Shown one piece after another: positions 33,586-43,437 of a DNA stretch of 64,000 nucleotides (positions are counted from its first letter, which is position 1; each line of letters starts with the position of its first letter). The stretch is from Aquarana catesbeiana. Its lineage: Eukaryota > Chordata > Amphibia > Anura > Ranidae. The translations under genes and the position numbers were made by a program. Under the pieces are notes generated by a model. It was given only the letters and a program-made list of their open reading frames with translations. It searched no databases and was not told the DNA's origin. The stretch covers positions 241,174,406 through 241,238,405 of the forward strand of contig NC_133332.1 in assembly GCF_042186555.1 (NCBI RefSeq). Direction: 5' to 3'.

Positions 33586-33601
33586 TACATCTCAGAGTTT
33601 C

Positions 33602-34930
33602 AAACTCAGTTTTGACTGGTGTATAATAATAAAAGCCATAGACACATTTTTGGTAGATAAATAGTATACAAGGACTCTGCTAGAGTGCAGGAGATATATA
33701 AATCACTGTCTGAGGGTTTAGCTCTCCAGCAACTACCAAACGCTGAAATGTCAGTAATCGATGGACTGACCATTTAATGATACCTTGTTCCAATAATTAA
33801 ATACTAGTTATAAAATATTTTCATCCAGAAAAACTGCCTTTGTAGGGTATAGTAAGAATATTTTTACATGTAATGTGAACTTGACCACAGTTGTCCGGGG
33901 TGGGGGGTTTGTTTCCCTCAAGCTCCATGAGCTTTAACCTGATGGACATGTGTCTTTTTGCAACCTAACTATGTCATTCGTTTTATTTTGACTATTTTGC
34001 ACGAAATTCTTCAAAATTTCCATATTTTAAGTTGCCTAAGGAAGTGCTTGCTGGACACAAACATGTCACTTGGCTGAAGGGTATACCTGAGTGGTTTATT
34101 CCATTCAGGAGCTGTACAATGACGCTGTAAGGTTTCCACTCTGGCAGAGAGACAGAGCAGAGGGGACTAGTGTGTCATCAGTGTGTACAGGAAAGCCATT
34201 ATGACATCAGCAACCATGATGGAATCTGGGCATGGTGACAAACTGGTCTGGCACCAAGTGGAAAACTACAATTTCAATGTATGAGACACTGATGAAAATT
34301 GCCCACTGTATACAACCTGAACAAATCACTTTCAAGACTATAAGATATATAAACATATATATATATATATATCTTTTATATATAAAAGATGCTTTATTGC
34401 ATAACTTCATGTGTCATGTTTTCTGTCCCATAATTTTGACAGTGAATTTTCATGTTTAAGCTACACATTGCACGGCAACATCAAATTGCTCCCCATTATT
34501 TCACTTGACCACATGTGAGTCCCAGGCTCTGTTTCCCATATGTGAGAAATGAGAACAAAAAAATTGTATTTAATTATTTAACTTTTCTGAAGAATTAAAA
34601 TGCAATTGCTACATTGACTGAAGAAAACTAGGAAACTGGTAAGCTACGGTATTTTTATCAGCAGAATAGTCCAGCCATTGTAGTCACAATAGTCACAGGG
34701 TCTATAAGTGATCTCTTTTTTTTTAGTTGTTTGCCACCTACTTACTGCCTTTCTTCTTTATTTAAAAGACACCCCCCCCCCCCTGAGCTTGCTGACCTCC
34801 AGACCTGGGGTTTCTCAGAGGTGCAACTAGAGTTTTGGGATTGGGGACCCATAGATTTGCCCAATATTAACCACATCTGCATCCACTGAAAATGCCGCTT
34901 TTTAACATAGAAGGATCCAAGGCAAACATT
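33602..34930. other. Unassigned DNA with an (AT)n tract and a partial interspersed repeat
   Basis: The GATGGACATGTGTCTTTTTG repeat (antisense copy of 24729) lies at 33930-33975. A TATATA-rich hairpin around ATATAAAAGAT lies at about 34356-34390. A C-run occurs at 34771-34782. No gene. Confidence 0.35.
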
Positions 34931-34939
34931 ACTTTAGAG

Positions 34940-35120
34940 CAGTGTTTCTCAACTCCAGTCCTCAAGGCTCCCAACAGGTCATGTTTTCAGGCTTACCATT
35001 ATTTTGCACAGGTAATTTGATCAGTTTCACTGTCTTAGTAATTACCACAGTTTCATCTGAGGGAAATCCTGAAAACACGACCTGCTGGTGTGCCTTGAGG
35101 ACTGGAGTTGAGAAACACTG
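34940..35120. mobile_element. Short hAT MITE with perfect 8-bp target duplication
   Basis: 181 bp. Ends CAGTGTTTCTCAACTCCAG and CTGGAGTTGAGAAACACTG are perfect inverted repeats, continued by TCCTCAAGGC and GCCTTGAGGA. CTTTAGAG flanks both sides (34932-34939, 35121-35128). Non-coding. Confidence 0.95.
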
Positions 35121-35638
35121 CTTTAGAGACCCCACTATCTTTTGCAAGGGGATTTCTATTTGATCTGTAGACTTATTCAGCCACATATTGTACCTCCTTG
35201 ATAGACTTATGCCGCGTACAGATGATCAGAATTTCCGACAACCAAACCGTGGATTTATTTCTGACGGATGTTGGCTGAAACTTGTCTTGCATACACACGG
35301 TCGCACAAATGTTGTCGGAAATTCCGATCGGCAAGAATGCGCTGACGTACAACACATATGATGGCACTAGAAAAAGGAAGTTCAATAGCCAGTGCGCCAC
35401 CCTTTGGGCTCCTTCTGCTAATCTCGTGTTAGTAGAAGCCTCGTGCTTTTCAGTTCGTACTGCTCTTCAGTTTGTGCTTGTGGGTTCGTATCTGTTTGTC
35501 AGTGCGTGTAGTCAGTTCGTATCCGTTTTTTCAGTGCGTTCTTGTCCGCTCGTTTCTGATTTTCAGCTTGCTCTTCTCAGGCCTTTCTGATTTTCAGTGC
35601 GTTCTGTTAGTTTGTTCTGAGCGGACCGTTTTGAAGCC

Positions 35639-37944
35639 ATGTTGCGTTTACAAATTCGTCATAGAGTTCGTGCTATGCAGGGGCTTGGTGTTGGGGTTTT
35701 TACTTTGACCCAAGCCCAGTCCATGAACAGGGGGAGGAGGAGTACATGGACCAAGAATTGGTTGCTCCAGCTTGACCAATTCTTGCACATAATTTGTTGC
35801 GGGAGATCCAGGAGAATAATCCTGATGATTTCAGGAATTATCTCCGGATGATGGACCCCATTTTTCATCATCTGTTGGCTTTGCTGTCCCCCTATAATAC
35901 CAAGCAGGACACCTACATGTGGCAAGCCATCACTCTGGAACCAAAGGCTAGTCGCCACCTTGCAGTTGTTGGCGATGGGGAGAAGTCTGCAGGACATCAA
36001 GTTCTCGACAGGCATCTCCCCCCAGGCTCTGGGAATCATTATTCCAGAGACCTGTTCTGCCATCATACAGGTCCTGCAGAAGGACTATATTAAGGTAAGT
36101 TTTATCCTTTAACATCACATTGTATGTATTTAATGTTTGCTAATGTATTGGATTTATTTCATCATTCCCTAAATACCATGATCGTAATATGCTGTGAATG
36201 CCCTCTTTGTCCTCATGCATGCTGGAAGCTTTTAATGCTCCTTTTTTATCCTTCATGCATATTTGCCTTCACTAACCTCCCCAGCATGCTATCCTGGGCC
36301 CATTGGATTTATTTCATCATTCCCTAAATACCATGATTGTAATATGCTGTGAATGTCCTCTTTGTCCTCATGCATGCTGGAAGCTTTTAATGATCCTTTT
36401 TTGTCCTTCATGCATATTTGCCTTCACTAACCTCCCCAGCATGCTATCCTGGGCCCATTCACACCTAGTCTAGTCACTTAACAATGTATTTTGTCAGCTC
36501 CATTGTAGTGCTTTACCCTAAACACCCCCTAAAATGTGTACAAATGTTATTTTTGTCCTTAAATTCATGCATAGTACAAGAGGCTTTTTTTGGGGGGCAC
36601 AAACTGATTTGGAACCCTCCCTCCACCCCAACCGCTAAGTCATCCGATACCCATCCTCTATCTGCTGACTTTGCCAAACCCATACACACTATACCTACCT
36701 CTTTTGTGGTCAGATTTATGGATTAATTCACCAAAGCATGTAGTGCAAGGGCCTGCCTGAATACTTTCAAATGGTACTGTTTAAAGTTTTGTTCTCCTAT
36801 TATCTTGATAGGTAATTGCAGAATGTAAAAATGTGCTTCAATTTGTACAGTGTGTATTCATATTTTTGTATTATGACACTTCTTACCTGTCCAGTGGGCT
36901 GCCAATAGTGTAAGTAAGGAGGGGCTGGCCAAAGTAACACACATTATTATGTATGCATTCAGCTATCAATGAAGTGGAGAGGGTTACCTGTCCAAAACCC
37001 CCCCCCCCTAAAATTTTTACAATGGGCCATCAGAGGGGGTGAGGAATCTGATAAGTGGGCCTTATACTTTTGTCTTTAAATACTCCTTAAAATAAATGTT
37101 ATACTGATGTTGGCCAAGAATGTTTGTGTCTAATCTGCTTGCAATGTTATGTACAAAAGTACTCATTTTTAGTTTTCTTGTTTGACTCCACAGTTTCCTT
37201 CAACCCCACAGGAATGGCAGACTGTGGCATCCCACTTTGCCCAGCGGTGGGACTTTCCCAACTGTAGAGGGACAATCGATGGGAAACACGTCCACATCAT
37301 CCCACCCCCCAACTCAGGGTCATACTATTATAATAACAAGGGGTTTAATAGTATTTTGATGTTGGCGGTGGTGTCGTCGACATACGAGTTTTTGTATGTG
37401 GACGTAGGGAAGAATGGTTGGATGTCAGATGGTGTAGTCATCGCCCAGACAGAGTTTTGCAGACGGCTCCAGACTGGTGGCTTTGGCTTGCCACCTGCGG
37501 AAGACAACGTGGCTGGTTTTCCGTTCGTGTTCATCGCCGATGAAGCATTAGGGCTAAGAGAACATCTGATGAGGCTATTTCCCATGAGGACCCTCACCCC
37601 AGACCAGAGGGTTTTTAACTAAGGGCTGGCCAGAGCCAGAAGAGCGGTGGAGAATGCTTTCGGCATACTGCCTATATTTCCGCCTATTCCTGACGTCAAT
37701 CCACATGGCGGAATATAAACTCAACCATATAGTCCTTTCCTCCTGCATTATGCACAGTTTTCTAAGGAAAAATGCTACTAACCATGTGGCCTCAGTTGGG
37801 CCGGCTTTCCAGATCAACCAACCCTGACGGCACTTGAAGATGGCTGTCCTGGCTTGCCCCCCCCAAAGCGCCCGTAAAGTCATACAAAAATATCTGGAGT
37901 ACTTTGCGTGTAGGGGAGCCATTAATATGCCAGCAAATGTTTGA
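35639..37944 (+). pseudogene. Harbinger transposase (DDE nuclease), two exons, decayed
   Basis: Exon 1 starts at the ATG at 35639. It runs through a basic RGRRSTWTKNWLL part, a frameshift, then NNPDDFRNYLRMMDPIFHHLL. A second frameshift precedes the helix-turn-helix-like GRSLQDIKFSTGISPQAL and ends at AAG/GTAAGT (36094). The intron is 36095-37193, ending TCCACAG. Exon 2 opens with EWQTVASHF..WDFPNCRGTIDGKHV (first catalytic Asp), then a YVDVGKNGWMSDG block (second region) and FIADEALGL (third Asp). After a stop at 37618 come ARARRAVENAFG (catalytic Glu) and remnants of the tail to about 37944. Both exons join in phase. The family cuts at TWA sites with help of the Myb-like partner. At least one stop and three frameshifts make it inactive. 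Confidence 0.88.
36147..36456. repeat. Tandem duplication, two copies of 155 bp
   Basis: Copies 36147-36301 and 36302-36456 start ATTGGATTTATTTCATC and end ATCCTGGGCCC. They differ at a handful of positions. They lie in the transposase intron and lengthen it without touching the splice signals. Confidence 0.92.
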
Positions 37945-37957
37945 GAAACATTTTTAA

Positions 37958-37963
37958 AATAAA
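37958..37963 (+). promoter_or_regulatory. Likely polyadenylation signal of the transposase
   Basis: AATAAA lies 14 bases after the last recognisable transposase codon and stop, in a T-rich context. The position fits the 3' end of the transposase mRNA. Confidence 0.5.
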
Positions 37964-38273
37964 TGTTTATTTTGAACTGAATTAATATTTTTTATTTGAT
38001 TTACTGCTTGTGTTTCTTTTAGCTGTCTCCTAGGTTCTCCAATGGGCTTTTCTTTTTGGCCATTTTCTTAAATAGTGCAAACGTAATTTATTTGATACAT
38101 GAGGTGATAATCTCTTCTTTAGCTAACTATTCTGTTGTGGGTCTGCTACACACACACATTGTTTTTGTTGTTAATGCATTAATGTTAAAAATAATCATCC
38201 TTTTCAGCACCATGAATTAATTGTTTTGAGTGCCTAAAATGGCCTGTTTGGAGCCAATTTTAGAGCACTGTGT

Positions 38274-38368
38274 GGGTTATTTACTAAAAGCAAATACACT
38301 TTGCAATTGAAAGTTCACAGAAACTGCACTGAAAGTGCAAAGTGGATTTGCCTTTAGTAAGTAAACCC
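38274..38368. mobile_element. Short palindromic MITE (TTTACTAAA family)
   Basis: GGGTTATTTACTAAAAGCAAA and TTTGCCTTTAGTAAGTAAACCC form the ends of a 95-bp hairpin. Same terminal type as 46224-46502 and the inner part of 16119-16353. Nested within the Harbinger. Confidence 0.75.
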
Positions 38369-38700
38369 CATTGCCACTGTAAACACCAACTTACTCCAAA
38401 AACTGGTATTGCGCATTGAAAGAAGAAGCCACACATTGTTGAGTATAAAACATTTTACTCTGTGCACATTTACATGTGCATTAGAAAAGGGTTTTTGAAC
38501 AAACCAACATCTTTGTTTTTATGTTTGACATTAGAAATATCATTTTTTTGGTTAAACAGGCATGTTTCAAACCATAACATACACAACTCATAAACTTACA
38601 AAGTTCAACTTTGAAAAAGCGAAGGCAATATCAGACATTAGAATGTCAAAACTGTGTTGATATTGCCTTCATCAGATGGGGTGATGTCACCCCTGTAAAA

Positions 38701-38942
38701 GCCAAATTTTGAAGATGCACACAAATTGGGAGTCAAAATGTGGATTTCCCTCCTGATCCCATGCCTAATGTCAACATGTGCTAGCTTCCATCTTGGGGGA
38801 TCAATGGACGTGTTTCGGGGGTGCAACCCCTTCCTCTCATCTACTTTAGTTGCGAGGAAGGGGTTGCACCCCCAAAACGTGTACCTTGATATCCCATGAT
38901 AGCACATGTTGACACACTGTGTGCATCTTCAAAATTTGGCTT
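38701..38942. repeat. Fold-back with nested inverted repeats
   Basis: The outer pair is GCCAAATTTTGAAGATGCAC and its complement. The inner pair is CGTGTTTCGGGGGTGCAACC then AAGGGGTTGCACCCCCAAAACG. The loop is about 25 bp. Insertion inside the Harbinger between its two convergent genes. Confidence 0.85.
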
Positions 38943-39009
38943 TAAAATACTTTTAAACTTGAATTAAAATAAAAAAGTCCTCAACAAAACAGTACCATTT
39001 TTTTGTGTG

Positions 39010-39399
39010 TTAGATTCTGCCTAAAACATCAATGATGTTCTTCATTTTTTGTTGAATATCATTGATGGATTGATGTTTTTCTTTATCTGTTCTAAATCAC
39101 GATTGCACACCATGATCTCCCCGATGAGGACTTGTGCACTTGCACTTGTGAAATGAGTTTCTTCTTCCACAACATCCACATCACCTAAAAATAAAAAAAC
39201 AGCCATGTATTATAAATATGCAGGCATACATCTATTACCTGAAGCAGTGGTTTCAGACACTCACCTGTTGTGGTCACTATTTCAACCATGTCATGAACCT
39301 CTCCTCCCTCCACATCCTCAGGTTGTGGTGTGGTGACTTCCCCTTATTTAGGAGGTTGGGGGTCCCTGCTGTCCTCTGATGTCCCGAGTCTTTTCTCCC
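39010..39399 (-). pseudogene. Harbinger Myb-like/MADF accessory gene, last two exons
   Basis: The minus strand has two exons with correct splice borders: 39399-39265 (TTCACATAG before, CAG/GTGAGT after) and 39184-39010 (TTTTTAG before). Coding is acidic (TPQPEDVEGGEVHDMVEI), then a helical tail with SAQVLIGEIMVCNRDLEQI. A one-base frameshift leads to IIDVLGRI before the stop at 39010. The coiled-coil tail with IGEI..CNRD is typical of frog Harbinger Myb-like proteins, which bind the ends and carry the transposase into the nucleus. One stop lies in the first exon (after PQPPK). A splice donor GTAAGTATTC at about 39551-39560 points to a further upstream exon, cut by the hAT fold-back. It is convergent with the transposase. 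Confidence 0.7.
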
Positions 39400-39676
39400 C
39401 TATGTGAATAAAAAAAAGTATACTTAGTACACAGATATTTGAGGCAAGAAATAGGAATATGAAACATTGCTGGAAGTGTCATACAATTGTCTGTTTTGGC
39501 AGAGTTCCAAGCTGAAGACATGATTTTTTCCCTTTCTTCAAATTGGAATACTTACCTTTTTTGGTAAAGTTTCCCACATGTAGACACCCCTAGTATCCAC
39601 TGGAGCACCTGTGTGGGACACCCTAAAAAGGGTGTCCTGGTGACCCACACTAGTGCTCCTGCATACAGCTGCTGAG

Positions 39677-41531
39677 TAGGGATGAGCCGAACACCCCCCT
39701 GTCCGGTTCGCACCAGAACTTGCGAACAGGAAAAAAAATTTGTTTGAACACGCGAACACCGTTAAAGTCTATGGGACACGAACATGAATAATCAAAAGTG
39801 CTAATTTTAAAGGCTTATATGCAAGTTATTGTCATAAAAAGTTTTTGGGGACCTGGGTCCTGCCCCAGGGGACATGGATCAATGCAAAAAAAAGTTTTAA
39901 AAACGGCCATTTTTTTGGGAGCAGTGATTTTAATAATGCTTAAAGTGAAACAATAAAAGTGTAATATTCCTTTAAATTTTGTACCTGGGGGGGTGTCTAT
40001 AGTATGCCTGTAAAGGGGCACATGTTTCCCATGTTTAGAACAGTCTGACAGCAAAATGACATTTCAAAGGAAAAAAAGTCATTTAAAACTACTCACGGCT
40101 ATTAATGAATTGCCAGTCCGACAATGCACATAAAAGTTCATTGATAAAAACGGCATGGGAATTCCCCACAGGGGAACCCCGAACCAAAATTTAAAAAAAA
40201 ATGATGTGGGGGGTCCCTCTAAATTCCATACTATTAAGGGGAACCCCAGCCAAATTTTTTTTAAAAAATGGCGTGGGGTCCCCCTCAGAATATATACCAG
40301 ACCCTTCAGGTCTGGTATGGATTTTAAGGGGAACCCCGCGCCAAAATAAAAAAAATGGCGTGGGGTCCCCCCAAAAATCCATACCAGACCCTTATCCGAG
40401 CACGCAACCTGGCACGCCGCAGGAAAAGAGGGGGGGACATTTTTGACACTTTTTTTGTGAAATGGTAGGGGTACTTTTGTACCCCCTTACCATTTCACAC
40501 GGGGGGAGGGCCGGGATCTGGGGGTCCCCTTGTTAAAGGGGGCTTCCAGATTCCGATAAGCCCCCCGCCCACAGACCCCCACAACCACCGGGCAAGGGTT
40601 GTGGGGATGAGGCCCTTGTCCCCATCAACATGGGGACAAGGTGTTTTGGGGGGCTACCCCAAAGCACCCTCCCAATGTTGAGGGAATGTGGCCTGGTATG
40701 GTTCAGGAGGGGGGGCACTCTCTCGTCCCCCCCTCTTTTCCTGCGGCCTGCCAAGTTGCGTGCTCGGATAAGGGTCTGGTATGGATTTTTGGGGGGACCC
40801 CACGCCATTTTTTTTTACATTTTAGTGCGGGGTTCCCCTTAAAATCCATACCAGACCTGAAGGGTCTGCTATAGATTTTGAAGGGGACCCCAAGCCATTT
40901 TTTTTTTAAATTTTGGCCGGGGTTCCCCTTAATATCCATACTAGACCTGAAGGGCCTGGGATGGAATTTAGGGGGACCCCCCACGTCATTTTTTTTTTTA
41001 AATTTGGTTCGGGGTTCCCCTGTGGGGAATTTCCATGCCGTTTTTATCAATGAACATTTATGTGTATTGTCGGACCGGCAATTCATTAATAGCCGCGAAA
41101 TGACTTTTTTCCTTTGAAATGTCATTTTGCTGTCAGACTGTTCTAAACACGGGAAACATGCGCCTCTTTACAGGCATACTATAGACACCCCCCCAGGTAT
41201 GAAATTAAAAGGAATATTACACTTTTATTGTTTCACTTTAAGCATTATTAAAATCACTGCTCCCGAAAAAACGGCCATTTTTAAAACTTTTTTTTGCATT
41301 GATCCATGTCCCCTGGGGCAGGACCCAAGTCCCCAAACACTTTTTATGACAATACCATGCATACAAGCCTTTAAAATTAGCACTTTTGATTTCTCCCATA
41401 GACTTTTAAAGGGTGTTCCGCGGCTTTCGAATTTGCCGCAAACGCCCCAAATTGTTTGCTGTTGGCGAACTGGCGAACAGCCGATGTTCGAGTCCAACAT
41501 GAGTTCGACTCGAACTCGAAGCTCATCCCTA
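39677..41531. mobile_element. hAT-type giant fold-back element, 1,855 bp, with 8-bp target duplication
   Basis: It starts TAGGGATGAGC and ends GCTCATCCCTA, with CTGCTGAG on both sides (39669-39676, 41532-41539). Almost the whole element is an inverted repeat centred near 40628 (CTTGTCCCCATCAACATGGGGACAAG region). Matching words across the arms include AAAAGTGCTAATTTTAAAGG, CCCCTGGGGCAGGACCC, CATTTTGCTGTCAGACTGTT and ACCCCCCCAGGTA. Arms differ by small indels and substitutions. The termini resemble the GTTCGAGT..GAACATG end of the hAT at 6.8 kb. It holds no transposase. Confidence 0.9.
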
Positions 41532-41539
41532 CTGCTGAG

Positions 41540-41908
41540 TGTCCTCTCCTTACACTGTATCAAGTTTGCATTTCATTCTAGTTCCATCCCCATCTAGACA
41601 ACAAACTTCTTTAATACAAATTGGCCTGAACAAATTAGTTCACCTGCACCTGCCAAAAACGTATTAGTGAGCAAATGAACAATGTTTACTACGAACGATT
41701 ACTGTTCCCACAAACCTGAAACTTGCCATTTTAAACGCCATTTTAAACTGTACAACAGTAAAGAAAAGCACATGAAGCAGCACGAAAGTGGCTCCGGGCT
41801 TTCCTCGTCGCTACTGCTCTCCTCTGCATGCACCTACTCTGTTTCCACCATGTGCTCTCCCACTGCGCCGAAAGAGAAGGGGCTGGGAATATACTAGAAA
41901 GAAGGTCA
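41540..41908. other. Harbinger internal region upstream of the plus-strand MADF gene
   Basis: A continuation of the element beyond the hAT fold-back. Opposing 62-71 codon frames have no motif. It leads into a G/C box and a TATA box. Confidence 0.4.
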
Positions 41909-41948
41909 GGGGCGGGCGGAGTTTCACGCATGCGCAGTGTATATAAAG
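41909..41948 (+). promoter_or_regulatory. TATA-type promoter of the plus-strand MADF gene
   Basis: GGGGCGGGCGG (41909-41919) resembles a GC box. TATATAAAG (41940-41948) is a good TATA box about 210 bp before the MADF ATG. A likely 5' UTR exon ends AAAG/GTACAA at 42024 and a TGTCTTGCAG acceptor at 42143 leads into the coding exon. Inference from motif order. Confidence 0.6.
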
Positions 41949-42148
41949 CGTAACATGCATGCGTCGTACGTACGATCTGTGAGCGGAGGACAGAGTAGCG
42001 TAAGCGCCGATCGTGCTAACAAAGGTACAATTTTAACTTGGGGCATCAGTGGCCTTTACTGCTTATAGATTGAGGCCTATATTGGGACAAGTTTAGGAGA
42101 GTTTAGCCTGACATTAAGGTTTGTCTTGTGTTGTGTCTTGCAGAGAAC

Positions 42149-43246
42149 ATGGATAGATTCAATGATCATGGCTTCCTCCCTAGCTTCATTGATAAATACA
42201 GGGAGCTGCCCAGTCTGTGGCATGTGAAACACCCTTTTTATAATAATAAAATAAAGAGGAAGGCAGCGCTGGATCAATTGCTGGAATTGGTGAAGCCAGT
42301 GATTCCCACAGCAACCATCCCCTATTTGAAGTGCAAAATTGGTGGCCTGAGGAGCACATATAATAGGGAGCGCAAAAAGATCCAGGATTCCATGAGATCA
42401 GGAGCAGCAGCAGATGACATTTATGTACCCAGGCTGTGGTACTATGACAGACTGTGGTTTTTGTCAAACCAGACTGAAATAAGGCCATCACTCTCAACCC
42501 TTCCTTCCACACATCCTTCCACTCTTCCTTCCACCTCATATGAGGCTTCAGAAGTCCAATCTGGGCCTTCTACCCAGGAAGATGTGGAGGAGCCCAGCTT
42601 GAGCCAGGTATAGCATTGTTTAACATATTTCTTGCCAAAAATTAATGATGTTAACTAGGTGTTATTATTGAACACTAATTTCTGATTTAACAAATTGGTT
42701 TACATATCAATAGACAGTAGTAGTCAAAAATTATTGGCACAAGAATGACAAATGCTGGGGTCAGAAGGATAGTGTTTTCTATTTGTTAACATTCAATTTG
42801 CAACAGTCATGAGCTCTAAATTGTGTGTGATTGACCAAAAAACTAAAACTATGTCCCATTTTCATACACAGGAAAGTCTCAGCCAGGAGGAGGCCGTGGA
42901 AAGTGGCAGCCAGGAGGTGGCCGTGGAAAGTGGCAGCCAGGAGGTGGCCGTGGAAAGTGGCAGCCAGTAGGTGGCCATGGAAAGTGGCATCCAGAAGGTG
43001 GCCGTGCCCAGTAGCCTGACCGAATTGCAGGTTCCTCCCCTCCACCTTCCAACAAAAAGGCCCAGGAAGGAGAGTAACGTGGAGGAGTCGGCACTTTCTT
43101 TGATTCGGCAGGCTACTGCGTCCCTCAGAACCACCCCCAATCTTCAAGAGGCCTATGCCTGCATGGCAGCCAGCAAATTGCAGAAAATGGAGGTGGGCCA
43201 ATGCCTCATTTGTGAGGAAGTCATGTATCAGGCCCTAAAGGGGTGA
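42149..43246 (+). pseudogene. MADF-domain accessory protein of the Harbinger, nearly intact, two exons
   Basis: The start is the ATG at 42149, right after a 3' splice site. Exon 1 (42149-42608) encodes a MADF domain: FLPSFIDKYRELPSLW at residues 8-23, NNKIKRKAALDQLLEL, KIGGLRSTYNRERKKI, PRLWYYDRLWFL near residue 102. A Ser/Thr/Pro linker with PSTLPST repeats follows. The donor CAG/GTATAG is at 42609 and the acceptor CACACAG at 42870. Exon 2 (42871-43246) has four nine-residue GSQEVAVES-like repeats. The fourth carries a TAG near 42968. It then runs into TKRPRKE and a BESS-like end with NLQEAYACMAASKLQKM. MADF proteins bind DNA, and in PIF/Harbinger they partner the transposase. Apart from the stop the gene is open, so it is younger or better preserved than the minus-strand relative. 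Confidence 0.8.
42883..43000 (+). repeat. 27-bp in-frame tandem repeat in MADF exon 2
   Basis: The unit AGTGGCAGCCAGGAGGTGG plus CCGTGGAA occurs about four times, the last copies diverged. It adds nine residues per unit. One unit has a C-to-T change creating the TAG stop. Confidence 0.88.
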
Positions 43247-43371
43247 TGGGCGAACTCACAAAAAAAAGTCAAGTATGTGAGTTGGACCATACTCCCCCTC
43301 CACCTCCTGCTACAACTCCAACACCACAGCCACAGCCTGGAAGAAAGCGTGGAAGGAAGACAAGAGCGTGA
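43246..43371 (+). pseudogene. Downstream frame with Pro-rich and AT-hook-like tail
   Basis: An ATG overlaps the MADF stop (TGATG). The 41-codon frame has HTPPPPPPATTPTPQPQP then GRKRGRK, an AT-hook-like basic end. It may be the natural C-terminus of the MADF protein reached by a one-base shift. However, its last ~25 bases overlap the sequence that reads as an inverted MADF copy on the other strand, so the basic tail may be coincidental. Confidence 0.35.
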
Positions 43372-43437
43372 TGGCCTGGGTTCGGTCTGGTCTGGCAAAA
43401 GATGCAGGCTGTTGTAAGACCACAGCCTCAGGACATA

